Shown here piece by piece: positions 8,411-17,448 of a DNA stretch of 64,000 bases. The stretch is from an uncultured Spirochaetota bacterium (GTDB taxonomy: Bacteria > Spirochaetota > Spirochaetia > Treponematales > Treponemataceae). Each line of letters starts with the position of its first letter. Position 1 is the stretch's first letter. The stretch covers positions 1 through 64,000 of the forward strand of contig CALXMF010000010.1 of NCBI GenBank assembly GCA_944389415.1, written 5' to 3'. A program made the position numbers and the translations under genes. The notes beneath the pieces are model-generated. The model made no database searches. It had not been told where the DNA came from and worked only from the letters and a program-made list of their open reading frames with translations.

Positions 8411-9919
8411 TTACGCGTTTATTTTCTTCTCAAACTGGGTGGCATGCACCATTATTTTTTCCTGAGTCGCTTCTGTCCGTGATAACTCACCGGTAATCCG
8501 TCCGCCGCACATAACCAGTATGCGGTCAGCGACACCAAGCACCTCTGGCATTTCAGAAGAAACAAACAACACGCCGATTCCCTGTTGTTTGAGCATATTC
8601 ATGAGATTGTAAATCTCTACTTTTGCGGCGACATCAATACCGCGTGTCGGTTCATCAAACATAACAACACGTGAATGTCCGGCAAGCCATTTCGCCACAA
8701 CAACTTTCTGCTGATTACCGCCTGAAAGATTCTGCGCAATCGCCGATGGACTGGGTACTTTTATATGCAGATCCTCAATCGCTTTATTGACCATCTTTTT
8801 TTCAAGATGTTTACTAATCACGCCCAGTTTATTGCAGATCATATCCAGATTGGGCAGTGAGATATTTTCTGATACCGGCAGTTTTACACACAGTCCGTCT
8901 TTCTTGCGGTCTTCTGGAGCAAGCACAATACCATGCGCTATGGCATCCTGCGGATTTCTAATCTGGATTTCCTTGCCATCAAGAATAAATGTACCTGATT
9001 CTTTTGGATCGACACCAAAAACAGCGCGTGTTGTCTCTGTTCTTCCTGCGCCCATCAAACCGGCAATACCCAGAATCTCGCCTTTTTTTACACAGAATGA
9101 CACATCCTGTACCTGAGTTCCAGCATTCAGATGCTTTACTTCAAAAATAACATCGCCAACAGGACAGTCAACATGCGGAAATTTTTCAGTAATCTGCCGG
9201 CCAACCATGTTTGTTATGATTTCTTCCATAGTAAAATCAGTAAAGTTTCCGGATGTGATAAATTTACTGTCCCGCATAATCGTTACACGATCAACAATAT
9301 GCTGAAGCTCTTCAAGGCGGTGAGAAATATATACAATAGCGCAGCCATCGGCTTTCAGCTGTCTGATAATAGAAAATAAATCTTCTATTTCACGGCTGGT
9401 AAGCGCGCTGGTCGGTTCATCCATAATCAAAACCTGCGCATCAAGTGACAGTGCTTTTGCGATTTCTATCATCTGTTGTTTTGAGACAGGCAAGTGTCCA
9501 ACAAGCTCTGTCGGCGATATATCCATGCCGAGACGATCCATAAGAGCGCGGGCGGCTTCATTCATCGCAGCATTATCAAGAATACCGCCCAATTTATACT
9601 TTTCACGCCCCAGAAAAATGTTTTCAGCAACAGAGAGGTGCTGGCACATATTTAATTCCTGATGGATAATGGCGATTCCTTTCTGTTTCGCAGATGTCGG
9701 GTTAAGCCGACCAACATCTGTCCCATCTATCAGAATTTTCCCTTCGTCAGCCTGATAGATACCACTGAGAATCTTCATCAGCGTAGACTTTCCGGCACCA
9801 TTCTCGCCAAGCAGCGCCATGACTTCGCCCCGCTTTAGATTGAATGAAACATCATCCAATGCTTTAACGCCGGGAAAACTCTTGGAGATATGCTGCATTT
9901 CAACGATATACTCCGTCAT
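8411..9919 (-). CDS. Ribose-type sugar ABC transporter ATPase (two-domain)
   Basis: The 502-residue RbsA/MglA-type protein has two nucleotide-binding halves. The first has an intact Walker A (GENGAGKSTLMKIL) and Walker B (LIMDEPTSAL). The second has the usual degenerate Walker A (GLMGAGRTETTRAV) but a complete signature (LSGGNQQKVVVAKWL) and Walker B (VMFDEPTRGID). This asymmetry is normal for the family and supports a monosaccharide importer. It lies between the ROK kinase (58 bp before) and the permease. An AGGAGG-type site precedes the ATG. Confidence 0.95.
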   Translation of the reverse strand: MTEYIVEMQHISKSFPGVKALDDVSFNLKRGEVMALLGENGAGKSTLMKILSGIYQADEGKILIDGTDVGRLNPTSAKQKGIAIIHQELNMCQHLSVAENIFLGREKYKLGGILDNAAMNEAARALMDRLGMDISPTELVGHLPVSKQQMIEIAKALSLDAQVLIMDEPTSALTSREIEDLFSIIRQLKADGCAIVYISHRLEELQHIVDRVTIMRDSKFITSGNFTDFTMEEIITNMVGRQITEKFPHVDCPVGDVIFEVKHLNAGTQVQDVSFCVKKGEILGIAGLMGAGRTETTRAVFGVDPKESGTFILDGKEIQIRNPQDAIAHGIVLAPEDRKKDGLCVKLPVSENISLPNLDMICNKLGVISKHLEKKMVNKAIEDLHIKVPSPSAIAQNLSGGNQQKVVVAKWLAGHSRVVMFDEPTRGIDVAAKVEIYNLMNMLKQQGIGVLFVSSEMPEVLGVADRILVMCGGRITGELSRTEATQEKIMVHATQFEKKINA

Positions 9920-9977
9920 TATTCCTCCTTATATTAAAAAGTTCCATACAACACGCAGTTATATTCAATACAGCAAA

Positions 9978-10967
9978 TCACCTGCTGCACGGAACCTGCA
10001 TCGCCACCGCAAGACTGGCATAATCACCAATCTGTTCGCCTAACCCAGCAGGGCAAATCTCACAGACCGCTGAAGAAAACGGCAAAGCTTCGCGTTTAAT
10101 TACTTCAATCATTGTATCACGAAGTTGTGTTTCACTGCGGGTAAAAATACTGCCGATTACAATACGTTCGGGATTCAGAATATCAATAAGAATAGCAAGA
10201 CCTTCTCCCAGTTTTTCAGCGCATATCCGAACAATCTCAACCGCAGCAGGATCTCCGCACGCAGCCTGTTCAAAGATTAATTTCGCGGTAATGTTTTCAA
10301 GAGCTGATTCATCGGGACAGAAAGACACAGTCCTGTTTTCTTTCCAGGCTTTTTTTACCATCATCTGCGCAAGCCGTTTTATACCATTACCGCTGCAAAA
10401 GCCTTCAAAAGAACCGGCTTTGTTATATCCTACGGGACCGTCAGTACTAAGTCTGATATGACCAACTTCACCCGCCATATCACACGCACCTGTGTACAGC
10501 CTGTCATCAAGAATCAGTCCCGCACCCATCCCCGTGCCGAACGTCAGAAAAATCATATTACGGCAGCCTCTGCCGTTTCCGTACTTCCATTCCGCAAGTG
10601 CGCACGCGTTCGCATCATTCTGAACAGCAGCGGGCAGACCTGTAACCCGCGTCAGCCAGTCTGTTAAAGGAACATTATCCCACAAGGGTAAATTGGGCGG
10701 CCGCATGATTATTCCTTTTTCTGAATCAAGCGGACCTCCGCAGCTCACTCCGATAGCTCTGAAAACCTGTCCGTTCTGTTCATATTTATTACGCAGTCTC
10801 TGAATCCGCTCAGCGTATTCCTGAAGAATCTGTTCCGGTGGTATATCAAGACCGCTTTTAAAACAGTCCCGTTCAAGAATGCGCCCGTTTTCATCACCGG
10901 CTACAACAGCACATTTGGTACCGCCGATATCAAGGCCAAAATAAAGCGAAGAAGTTTGCATACTCAT
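9978..10967 (-). CDS. ROK-family sugar kinase
   Basis: A 329-residue ROK kinase with the ATP/phosphate motif FGLDIGGTKCAVV at the start, the sugar-side motifs QNDANACALAEW and GEVGHIRLS, and the second phosphate loop LTFGTGMGAGLI. There is no helix-turn-helix, so it is an enzyme and not a repressor. The CxCGxxGCxE zinc cluster of many ROK proteins is missing (here FEGFCSGNG), as in some allose/fructose kinases. It overlaps the SIS-isomerase gene by four bases (ATGA), so the two are co-translated. It probably phosphorylates the free hexose brought in by the neighbouring importer; the sugar is not known. Confidence 0.9.
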   Translation of the reverse strand: MSMQTSSLYFGLDIGGTKCAVVAGDENGRILERDCFKSGLDIPPEQILQEYAERIQRLRNKYEQNGQVFRAIGVSCGGPLDSEKGIIMRPPNLPLWDNVPLTDWLTRVTGLPAAVQNDANACALAEWKYGNGRGCRNMIFLTFGTGMGAGLILDDRLYTGACDMAGEVGHIRLSTDGPVGYNKAGSFEGFCSGNGIKRLAQMMVKKAWKENRTVSFCPDESALENITAKLIFEQAACGDPAAVEIVRICAEKLGEGLAILIDILNPERIVIGSIFTRSETQLRDTMIEVIKREALPFSSAVCEICPAGLGEQIGDYASLAVAMQVPCSR

Positions 10968-11614
10968 ACTTCAAACAGTTCAGTTTCTACCGCGGCGCAG
11001 AACAAATGGTAGAATTTGATATGATCTTCCTGCACAAGATACGTTTCAGATTCAGGAGATTTGAGCGTAATATCAGCAGTTGTACTTAGCCGGCTGTCTG
11101 CACAGCCGGTCATGCCGACAATCTTCATTCCAACAGCACGCGCCACTAAAGCAGCATTTACTACATTTGCGGAATTACCTGATGTAGTAAGCGCAATCAG
11201 AACATCATTTTTTCTGCCGTATCCATATACCTGCTGAGCAAATACCGTATCTGCCGCAACATCATTGATAAACGCCGTCATTAATGCGCTGTGACTGACA
11301 AGGGGTATTGCCGGCAGTGCTGACTGCAAATGCGCTGCCAAATACTGCCCGTCATGCTCACCTGCCGCCGCTTTAAGAGCTTCTGAAAAATCAGCAGGAA
11401 CAGGCCGTTTTAAACAGAAACCTTTCATTAACTCTCCTGCAATATGTTCCGCATCAGCGGCGCTGCCGCCGTTTCCGCATATCAGCACTTTGCCGCCAGA
11501 ACGATATGTTTGCACAAGGAGTTGAATAACTTCAGTGAGCGCACTGCGAACTCCGGCTAAATGGGGATTTCTACAAAAAAATGACTCTATATTACTAATT
11601 GTTCTCTGCTTCAT
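10964..11614 (-). CDS. SIS-domain isomerase, GmhA-like
   Basis: A 216-residue SIS-domain protein closest in look to sedoheptulose-7-phosphate isomerase GmhA: ICGNGGSAADAEHIAGEL, the phosphate-binding TSGNSANV, and a C-terminal EDHIKFYHLFC helix with the expected His. GmhA makes heptose precursors for LPS, but treponemes lack classical LPS and this gene heads a sugar-uptake operon, so an aldose/ketose 6-phosphate isomerisation in catabolism is a better guess (inference). The ATG at 11614 has TTGGA nine bases upstream; a TTG four codons earlier is less likely. It is the first gene after the promoter at 11671-11643. Confidence 0.8.
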   Translation of the reverse strand: MKQRTISNIESFFCRNPHLAGVRSALTEVIQLLVQTYRSGGKVLICGNGGSAADAEHIAGELMKGFCLKRPVPADFSEALKAAAGEHDGQYLAAHLQSALPAIPLVSHSALMTAFINDVAADTVFAQQVYGYGRKNDVLIALTTSGNSANVVNAALVARAVGMKIVGMTGCADSRLSTTADITLKSPESETYLVQEDHIKFYHLFCAAVETELFEV

Positions 11615-11642
11615 ATTGATTTCCAATTCAATTTATAAATAC

Positions 11643-11671
11643 ATATTATTATCAAAGTTGTATCATGTCAA
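11643..11671 (-). promoter_or_regulatory. Promoter of the sugar operon
   Basis: On the minus strand TTGACA (11671-11666) and TAATAT (11648-11643) are separated by exactly 17 bp, close to consensus, giving a short leader before the GmhA-like gene. TTTATAAATA occurs on either side, near 11632 and 11692, and could serve the divergent ROK regulator; this is tentative. Confidence 0.7.
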
Positions 11672-11719
11672 TATTATTAAACTCGTTTTATAAATATTTT
11701 TATGTATATTTCTACCTGT

Positions 11720-11748
11720 TTTACATTCCTAAGAAAATACATTATAGT
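11720..11748 (+). promoter_or_regulatory. Promoter of the ROK regulator gene
   Basis: TTTACA and TATAGT are 17 bp apart and lie about 25 bp before the start codon. With the opposite promoter at 11643-11671 this makes a compact divergent control region. Confidence 0.6.
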
Positions 11749-11773
11749 AATAGTTCATTAGTGAGTTCAATCG

Positions 11774-12955
11774 ATGATAAAAACGCCCGTAAACCAGAAA
11801 AACTTATCTGTGATCAATCAGGCAAAAGTTCTTCAGACAATATGCCTGAGCGATACGATTTCCCGTGCAGAAATAGCAAGACAAACAGGATTAACCGCAA
11901 TGACGGTTTCAAACATCGTAAACGGTTTAATAAACGCGGGAATTGTTTACGAGCGGCAGGATATTAAAGGAGAATCTGATCTTGGGCGCAAACCAAAAAT
12001 TCTTGATATCGCAGAAACATCTCCATGTATTATCGGTCTTAATCTCGCACGCGGATCTGTATCTGCGATCCTTTGTGATTATAAGGCACGCATAATCCAT
12101 AAAACGAGTAAACCGGTACATCAGCTGAATGGGGCAGATGAAATGTTTCAAATGCTGATAGATACCTGCCGGCAGCTTATGCGGCAGACAAACCGTAAAA
12201 TTATCGCTGTCGGATTTTCATGCCCGGGTCCGATCAATACTGAAGAAGGAATTATTCTTGATCCGCATAACTTTTATGAATTAAAAAATATCCCTGTTGC
12301 CCCGATTTTACAAAAAGAACTTAACCTTCCAATTTATTGTGTACATGACTCAAACGCCGCCGCCATAGGGGAAAAAAATTATGGCTGCGGCAAACATATT
12401 CGGGACTTTCTCTACTTCAGATTGGCAGCAGGTGTTGGCTGCGGTCTCATCCTTAACCATCAATTATACAATGGAGAAATGGGACTCAGCGGAGAAATCG
12501 GTCACACGTCCTGCAATATCAGCGGTCCAGTATGCACATGCGGTAATCGCGGCTGTCTGGAAAATTATATTGATACAGATAGAATTACGGCGGAAATAAA
12601 CAAAACACATAATTTTAATCCGCCTCTTTCATGGTTTGATATCTTAACACTATACAATTCTAAACAGAATCTATTTTCAGAACAGATAAGCGAGTTCTGT
12701 TCTTACATTGCCTTTTCTATAGTCAATATTGTAAATCTGCTGGATATTCATACAGTTATTCTTGAATATCCAGGGCAGACACCGGACAGCGCGGTTGATA
12801 AACTTATTGAAGATAAAATAAACACCGTAATCCTCTCTAATTACAAACGAAAGATTAGTGTTATACCTACGGCCCTCGAATTTAACGCATCCTTAATAGG
12901 AGCTGCATCAGTAATTATGTCTAAAATTTTTTCAGGGGAAATCGATTTCCGCTGA
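11774..12955 (+). CDS. ROK-family transcriptional regulator (NagC/XylR type)
   Basis: A 393-residue regulator: an N-terminal winged helix-turn-helix (about residues 12-70, SRAEIARQTGLTAMTVSNIV) joined to a ROK sugar-sensing domain with SNAAAIGEKNYG, GEIGHTSC and the zinc cluster CTCGNRGCLE. It is divergent from the sugar operon and shares its 150-bp control region, so it is very likely the operon's local repressor, released by the imported sugar or its phosphate (inference from family and position). No strong ribosome site precedes the ATG; GAG lies eight bases upstream. Confidence 0.92.
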   Translation: MIKTPVNQKNLSVINQAKVLQTICLSDTISRAEIARQTGLTAMTVSNIVNGLINAGIVYERQDIKGESDLGRKPKILDIAETSPCIIGLNLARGSVSAILCDYKARIIHKTSKPVHQLNGADEMFQMLIDTCRQLMRQTNRKIIAVGFSCPGPINTEEGIILDPHNFYELKNIPVAPILQKELNLPIYCVHDSNAAAIGEKNYGCGKHIRDFLYFRLAAGVGCGLILNHQLYNGEMGLSGEIGHTSCNISGPVCTCGNRGCLENYIDTDRITAEINKTHNFNPPLSWFDILTLYNSKQNLFSEQISEFCSYIAFSIVNIVNLLDIHTVILEYPGQTPDSAVDKLIEDKINTVILSNYKRKISVIPTALEFNASLIGAASVIMSKIFSGEIDFR

Positions 12956-12967
12956 AATATATTAGTC

Positions 12968-14230
12968 TTATTTATCCATTATTGTAATCTCTACCCGACG
13001 ATTGCGTGCCTTTCCGGCTTCGGTATGATTATCGGCAACTGGCTTATCAGCACCAAAACCACGGGCAAAAACATGATACTTATCTTTTACCCCTAATTCA
13101 ACCAGATACTCAGCAACTGCGGCAGCGCGTTCTTCAGATAGTTTCTGCCGCGCTTCCGCGGTGCCGGCAAGAGCTGTATGTCCGCTTATCAGCAGATCAT
13201 TATCCGGAAACTGCGATAGTATTTCGGCGATTTGTCTGAGTTTTACTTTTTCAGAATCTTCTAATTCGGCGGAATCTGCTTTAAACTGAATATTTTCAAT
13301 GCTAATCGTTAATCCTTCTTCTGCCACACTTACTTCTGTATTTTGTAATCCCATATCACGGATCTGATCTTGAACGCGAGTAAGATTTTCGTCACTGTCT
13401 GTATCCTGCGGAATCAGATCCACTTCTGCCTGCGCAGTACCTTTAAACTCAAAAGTATTTCCATATGCTGTCTCAATAATAATTCTGAAATCTTCTGAAT
13501 AGTGATCTATCTGCCCTATTTCGTTATCCCAGAATATGGTCTGATTAGAATATCCCATTGTCGAAACCGGGTAATCTTCCCAGCTCATCGAGATGTCACC
13601 TGAAGACCGATTGGGGTCAGGCGGGGTTTTCTGCGGGGTTTCAAAAAACATATTATAACGACAGTTTATCTGATGAAGAATCCTGCCGTCTTGTGAGGGC
13701 ACCGTTCCCTGATAGGTATATGTCGCAGCAAATGGCACTTTATATGGTGTCTGGAGATTAAAAGACATACGCAAATCATGAGCCTCGTAGCCTTCGGCAA
13801 CCCAGGTATCTCCCACATTCAATTCTTTATCAGGGAATAGAGGGACATCCCGTACCACCGGCATAAAATAGGAATCATCCATCGTATATTTTCCCAGCCG
13901 GGATCTTAAAAATATACTCTTATACTCATTTCCCCAAGAAAATGTCTGTCCAGTTCTACCAAGAGCCATTTCAGATGTCATAAATACGGCATCATGTGTT
14001 CCATTGCCATCTTCGTCTGTATCGGTAATGGTAACAGATATGCGATTCAAAATTTCCGCCTGATGACTGAACTGACCGTTCACAATAACATTTTCTCTAA
14101 CTGTAGATAATATCCGGTATACATCACCGGTTTGATATTTGAAAGAAAAATTTTCAGCCTGCATTCTACTAATACATATTATCTGAGAAAATATCATCAT
14201 ACACACAAAAAAGATTTTTTCCGCTTTCAT
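12968..14230 (-). CDS. OmpA-family outer-membrane or periplasmic protein
   Basis: A 420-residue exported protein. A signal peptide of about 24 residues ends near QIICISRMQAE. The large N-terminal part, residues 30-290, is rich in beta strands and has no family I recognise. The C-terminal 120 residues are an OmpA-like peptidoglycan-binding domain: NIQFKADSAEL, LLISGHTALAGTAE, LSEERAAAVAEYL and GKARNRRVEITI, in which the Arg and Asp residues that hold meso-diaminopimelate or ornithine are expected. It probably ties the cell envelope to peptidoglycan. AGAGG precedes the ATG. It is divergent from the acyl-ACP thioesterase gene, 55 bp away, and its 3' end lies 12 bp from that of the ROK regulator gene. 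Confidence 0.88.
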   Translation of the reverse strand: MKAEKIFFVCMMIFSQIICISRMQAENFSFKYQTGDVYRILSTVRENVIVNGQFSHQAEILNRISVTITDTDEDGNGTHDAVFMTSEMALGRTGQTFSWGNEYKSIFLRSRLGKYTMDDSYFMPVVRDVPLFPDKELNVGDTWVAEGYEAHDLRMSFNLQTPYKVPFAATYTYQGTVPSQDGRILHQINCRYNMFFETPQKTPPDPNRSSGDISMSWEDYPVSTMGYSNQTIFWDNEIGQIDHYSEDFRIIIETAYGNTFEFKGTAQAEVDLIPQDTDSDENLTRVQDQIRDMGLQNTEVSVAEEGLTISIENIQFKADSAELEDSEKVKLRQIAEILSQFPDNDLLISGHTALAGTAEARQKLSEERAAAVAEYLVELGVKDKYHVFARGFGADKPVADNHTEAGKARNRRVEITIMDK

Positions 14231-14250
14231 ATATCTACCTCTGCTTCATA

Positions 14251-14279
14251 TTTACCACAATAGACCGTTATGATACAGT
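14251..14279 (+). promoter_or_regulatory. Putative leaderless promoter of the thioesterase gene
   Basis: TTTACC (14251-14256), 17 bp, TACAGT (14274-14279), then six bases to the ATG at 14286. No Shine-Dalgarno site is present. The -10 region lies in an 11-bp palindrome GATACAGTATC (14272-14282). Confidence 0.5.
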
Positions 14280-14285
14280 ATCGGC

Positions 14286-15134
14286 ATGAATACAGATACA
14301 AAATATATAGTTCCATATGCGATTCCATCAAGCCGACTTGACGCAAAATGCCGTTTCTCACTTGACGGCATCATTAGTTTAACACAGGATCTCGCGGCAT
14401 CACATTACGGCAGCGGAGGACTTTCCATCCCCCACCTGCAAAAGAAGGGGCTTACATGGGTTATTACCCGGCAGCATTTTGAAATATACGAATATCCGCT
14501 CTGGCTTGATACCATTCAGGCCGCTACTTGGGCAAAGCCAGTAAAAGGCCCGTTCTGTTACCGAGATTTTTTATTATCATATACACCTGGTGGACGGAAA
14601 GAATCTATAAACGCAGCGCTCACCGGCAATTCAGTATCTCAAACAGCAACTACACCTATTTTTGCAGGAACATCCTGCTGGATGGTTCTTTCCCTTGTTG
14701 ATGGGCACCCTATAAAACCGGACGCCTCACTGTTTGGTACATTACCATTTTGTACAGAAGATGCACTATCCTCTGTTTTTCCACGAATTCAGCTCTGTGA
14801 TGCATGGGACAGTGAAATAATAATTGAACCAAATGGAACCGATATTGATCTGAACCGGCATGTAAATAATCTGAACTACGTACACTGGATTCTCTCCAGT
14901 ATACCGCTTTCTATCAGTCAGTCATACCTAGTAAGCACACTCGACACCTATTTTATATCTTCCGCAAAATATGGTGAGAAACTCATTTGCCGCTTACACT
15001 GTGAACAACAAAATGATAACAGCTGGCAATGTATTCATTCTATCATCAGAGCGAATGACAGCAGTGAAGTATTTCGGGCACAGACACAATGGCAGCAGGA
15101 ATCACTTCTATCCCGGGAATTGAAAGTTGAGTGA
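14286..15134 (+). CDS. Acyl-ACP thioesterase (FatA/FatB family)
   Basis: A 282-residue double hot-dog protein. The family marks are the N-terminal YAIPSSRLDAKCRFS, LTWVITRQHFEIYEYP with WLDTI and, in the second half, DLNRHVNNLNYVHWI, which has the N-x-H-x-N-N-x-x-Y pattern of plant and bacterial acyl-ACP thioesterases. It would release free fatty acids from acyl carrier protein in the cytoplasm, ending or diverting fatty-acid synthesis. Length fits bacterial members. It probably is translated from a leaderless message. The next gene overlaps by eight bases, so the two form an operon. Confidence 0.88.
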   Translation: MNTDTKYIVPYAIPSSRLDAKCRFSLDGIISLTQDLAASHYGSGGLSIPHLQKKGLTWVITRQHFEIYEYPLWLDTIQAATWAKPVKGPFCYRDFLLSYTPGGRKESINAALTGNSVSQTATTPIFAGTSCWMVLSLVDGHPIKPDASLFGTLPFCTEDALSSVFPRIQLCDAWDSEIIIEPNGTDIDLNRHVNNLNYVHWILSSIPLSISQSYLVSTLDTYFISSAKYGEKLICRLHCEQQNDNSWQCIHSIIRANDSSEVFRAQTQWQQESLLSRELKVE

Positions 15135-15585
15135 ATTCTCTGTAATTCAATATATCCGTGCTTTCTTAACCTCCAGCCCGGTTACCGCCGCAGTTCTTAT
15201 CTGCATTAGTATAATACTTATCCTCACCGCATTTGCATTGGGCAGAGCATTCGGAAAACTTGAGACAGAACGTACTCAGGATAAACTTATACGATCCCAG
15301 CGAAAAGATGCAGTGCGCCGTTCACGGGCTGTTATAGGAGGGCAGGTATCTGAACAGCTCGCGCCGTTTTTACCAGACTTTCCCTGTGATCCCGGAGATG
15401 TGCGTTTTATTGGGAAACCCATCGATTTTATAGGTTTTATCGGAAGCGCCGCAGATAAACCAATAGAAGAAATCTGGTTCATCGAAGTCAAAACAGGAAA
15501 CGCCGGATTAACAAAAAGAGAAAAAGAAATCAAAGAAGCTATTCAGAAAAAACGTGTTCGCTATATAGAATATCGCACTGACTGA
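15127..15585 (+). CDS. Membrane-anchored endonuclease-like protein (Holliday-resolvase related)
   Basis: A 152-residue protein with one N-terminal membrane segment (TAAVLICISIILILTAFALG, about residues 19-38), a basic linker, and a C-terminal domain resembling the archaeal Holliday-junction-resolvase-related family: KPIDFIGFIG and EIWFIEVKTG form a D...ExK nuclease-type pair. No substrate can be named, and the membrane tether makes true junction resolution doubtful. The start is a TTG overlapping the stop region of the thioesterase, with GAAAG just upstream. Its 3' end overlaps the convergent GGDEF-EAL gene by 25 bp. Confidence 0.75.
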   Translation: MSEFSVIQYIRAFLTSSPVTAAVLICISIILILTAFALGRAFGKLETERTQDKLIRSQRKDAVRRSRAVIGGQVSEQLAPFLPDFPCDPGDVRFIGKPIDFIGFIGSAADKPIEEIWFIEVKTGNAGLTKREKEIKEAIQKKRVRYIEYRTD

Positions 15586-17348
15586 CCGGCTGGCTGCAAT
15601 GCCTCAAGGGCATCCTCATCACCAGAAAGCAGTTTTTCGCAATTTTCCAGCGACAGCGGTTTACTGAACAAATATCCTTGAATGAAATCGCAATTCATCT
15701 CTTTCAGATAGTCAAATTGCTGCGGAGTCTCAATCCCCTCTGCAACGGTTTCCAATCCCATTTTTCCTACAAGGGAGATAATGGCTTCTGTTATGCTTCG
15801 TTCAACAGATTTGCTATCAACAAGGTTTTGTACAAAGCTCTTATCAATTTTAAGAACGGTAAGCGGCAATTTCTGCAGATAATTCAGAGACGAATAACCT
15901 GTACCAAAATCATCAAGCGCAATACCAATACCCATACTACGGATATTACTGAGCAGTGCAATAGTTTCTTCTGGATTATCTATAAAAACACCTTCTGTAA
16001 TTTCAAGCTCTATATTGGCAGGATCTACAGAATGTTTTTTCATTATATCTATAAACTCGTCCATAAATTCTTTCTTTTTAAGCTGAACAGGTGAAACATT
16101 TATAGATATCAGACCATTAAATCCGTAATCTTCTTTCCAGTGCTTTAAGAGGCCTATGGTATAATCAAGCACCCAATGACCAATCGGTATAATCAACTTT
16201 GTCTCTTCTGCCACAGGTATAAAATCAGCAGGACTTATCCATCCGGCTTCTTTATCATACCAACGAATAAGAGCTTCAAACCCACGGAGACGGTTGCGTT
16301 TTATATCAACCTGCGGCTGAAAATACATTTCAAAACTATTGTTAAGTACTGCGATTGATAATTTAGTTTCAAGAGCAAGTCTGTTAAGAAACTGATCCTG
16401 CATTGTTTCAGAAAAGAAATCAAGACCATCTTTTCCATTTTTCTTTACCTCTCGCATTGCCAAATCAGCGAAACGCAGCAGATCGTCTTTTGTTTTGGCA
16501 TGTTCAGGCAACATCGCGACCCCTATGGAAACACTAATATCACTGTGTTGAAACGCTTCCAATACAGCATCACTAATATTGACCATATGGTTGTGTGAAC
16601 CGACATCTGTCGCAAGTAAAATAAATTCATCACCGCCAAAACGGAATAACAGCATATCATTGCGTTCAAAACGCCGTAATACAAGCGCCGCTTTTCTTAA
16701 CAATGCATCTCCGGCTGTATGACCGCGTAAATCATTGATATCTTTAAGATTATCTATATCAACCAGCATTAATCCAACACATAGATTATTAGTAAGCGCA
16801 TTCCTTACTGCGGTTGCCACTGTTTCATTGTAGCTGGCCATATTCGATAATCCGGTCAGAGAATCGTAGTAGGAAATTTGTTCTAATTTGTTAGAAAGAG
16901 AAGCGAGCAGTTCTTCTGCATGAGAAGGCCCCTGTTCTGCAATACGTTCCGTTACAGCTGCCTCATAATGCCGTACAAATAATTCTTTATCATTTGCAAC
17001 GGTAATATCAATAAAAGACACAAGCAACGTATTTTCTTCAGGAGCAGTTAAACTAATCGACAGCCACTTGGCAATTCGTTCAGAAAAGCAACCAATTGTA
17101 ATTGGTTTTTGGGAATTAAAAGCCGAACGGGCAAGAGTTATCCAATCCCGCGTATCATCAATTCTGCGCATCAGGAGTAAAAATGAGTTTGTAACATCAT
17201 TATTATCAAAAAGCAAACTCCGGCACGCACCATTTGCGAAGAGTATATCAAAATCATCACGAGAGCTATTTTCAGATGCAGGCACAGCAATCAAAATCGC
17301 AACAGGGAGATTATTAATAACTTTCCTGTATAGCGGTGTTTCAAACAT
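15561..17348 (-). CDS. GGDEF-EAL c-di-GMP turnover protein
   Basis: A 595-residue cytoplasmic protein: an N-terminal PAS-like sensor (residues 1-130), a diguanylate cyclase domain with intact FRFGGDEF, and a C-terminal phosphodiesterase domain with intact FEALIRWY, the metal ligands of EITEGVF and DDFGTGYSSLNYL, and TVAEGIETP. Both active sites look complete, so it may make or break cyclic di-GMP depending on its sensor input. No membrane segment or signal peptide is present. ATG at 17348 (MFETPLY) is chosen; an ATG five codons upstream is an alternative. The gene is single, converging with the nuclease-like gene. Confidence 0.93.
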   Translation of the reverse strand: MFETPLYRKVINNLPVAILIAVPASENSSRDDFDILFANGACRSLLFDNNDVTNSFLLLMRRIDDTRDWITLARSAFNSQKPITIGCFSERIAKWLSISLTAPEENTLLVSFIDITVANDKELFVRHYEAAVTERIAEQGPSHAEELLASLSNKLEQISYYDSLTGLSNMASYNETVATAVRNALTNNLCVGLMLVDIDNLKDINDLRGHTAGDALLRKAALVLRRFERNDMLLFRFGGDEFILLATDVGSHNHMVNISDAVLEAFQHSDISVSIGVAMLPEHAKTKDDLLRFADLAMREVKKNGKDGLDFFSETMQDQFLNRLALETKLSIAVLNNSFEMYFQPQVDIKRNRLRGFEALIRWYDKEAGWISPADFIPVAEETKLIIPIGHWVLDYTIGLLKHWKEDYGFNGLISINVSPVQLKKKEFMDEFIDIMKKHSVDPANIELEITEGVFIDNPEETIALLSNIRSMGIGIALDDFGTGYSSLNYLQKLPLTVLKIDKSFVQNLVDSKSVERSITEAIISLVGKMGLETVAEGIETPQQFDYLKEMNCDFIQGYLFSKPLSLENCEKLLSGDEDALEALQPAGQSVRYSI

Positions 17349-17448
17349 AATATAATTATACAACCTCTACTAATCTTGAGCAAGAATTTATTTCCTCAAA
17401 GAAGGAAAGAAAGCTCCGAAAAACCAATATTCTAGAAACTTCTGTCTA

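Noticed and set aside
10964-11614. Calling the SIS protein a true GmhA for LPS heptose
   Set aside because: The motifs fit, but the operon is catabolic and treponemes lack classical heptose LPS, so only GmhA-like is claimed.
15678-16094. 138-codon plus-strand frame
   Set aside because: It is antisense to the EAL domain of the GGDEF-EAL protein.
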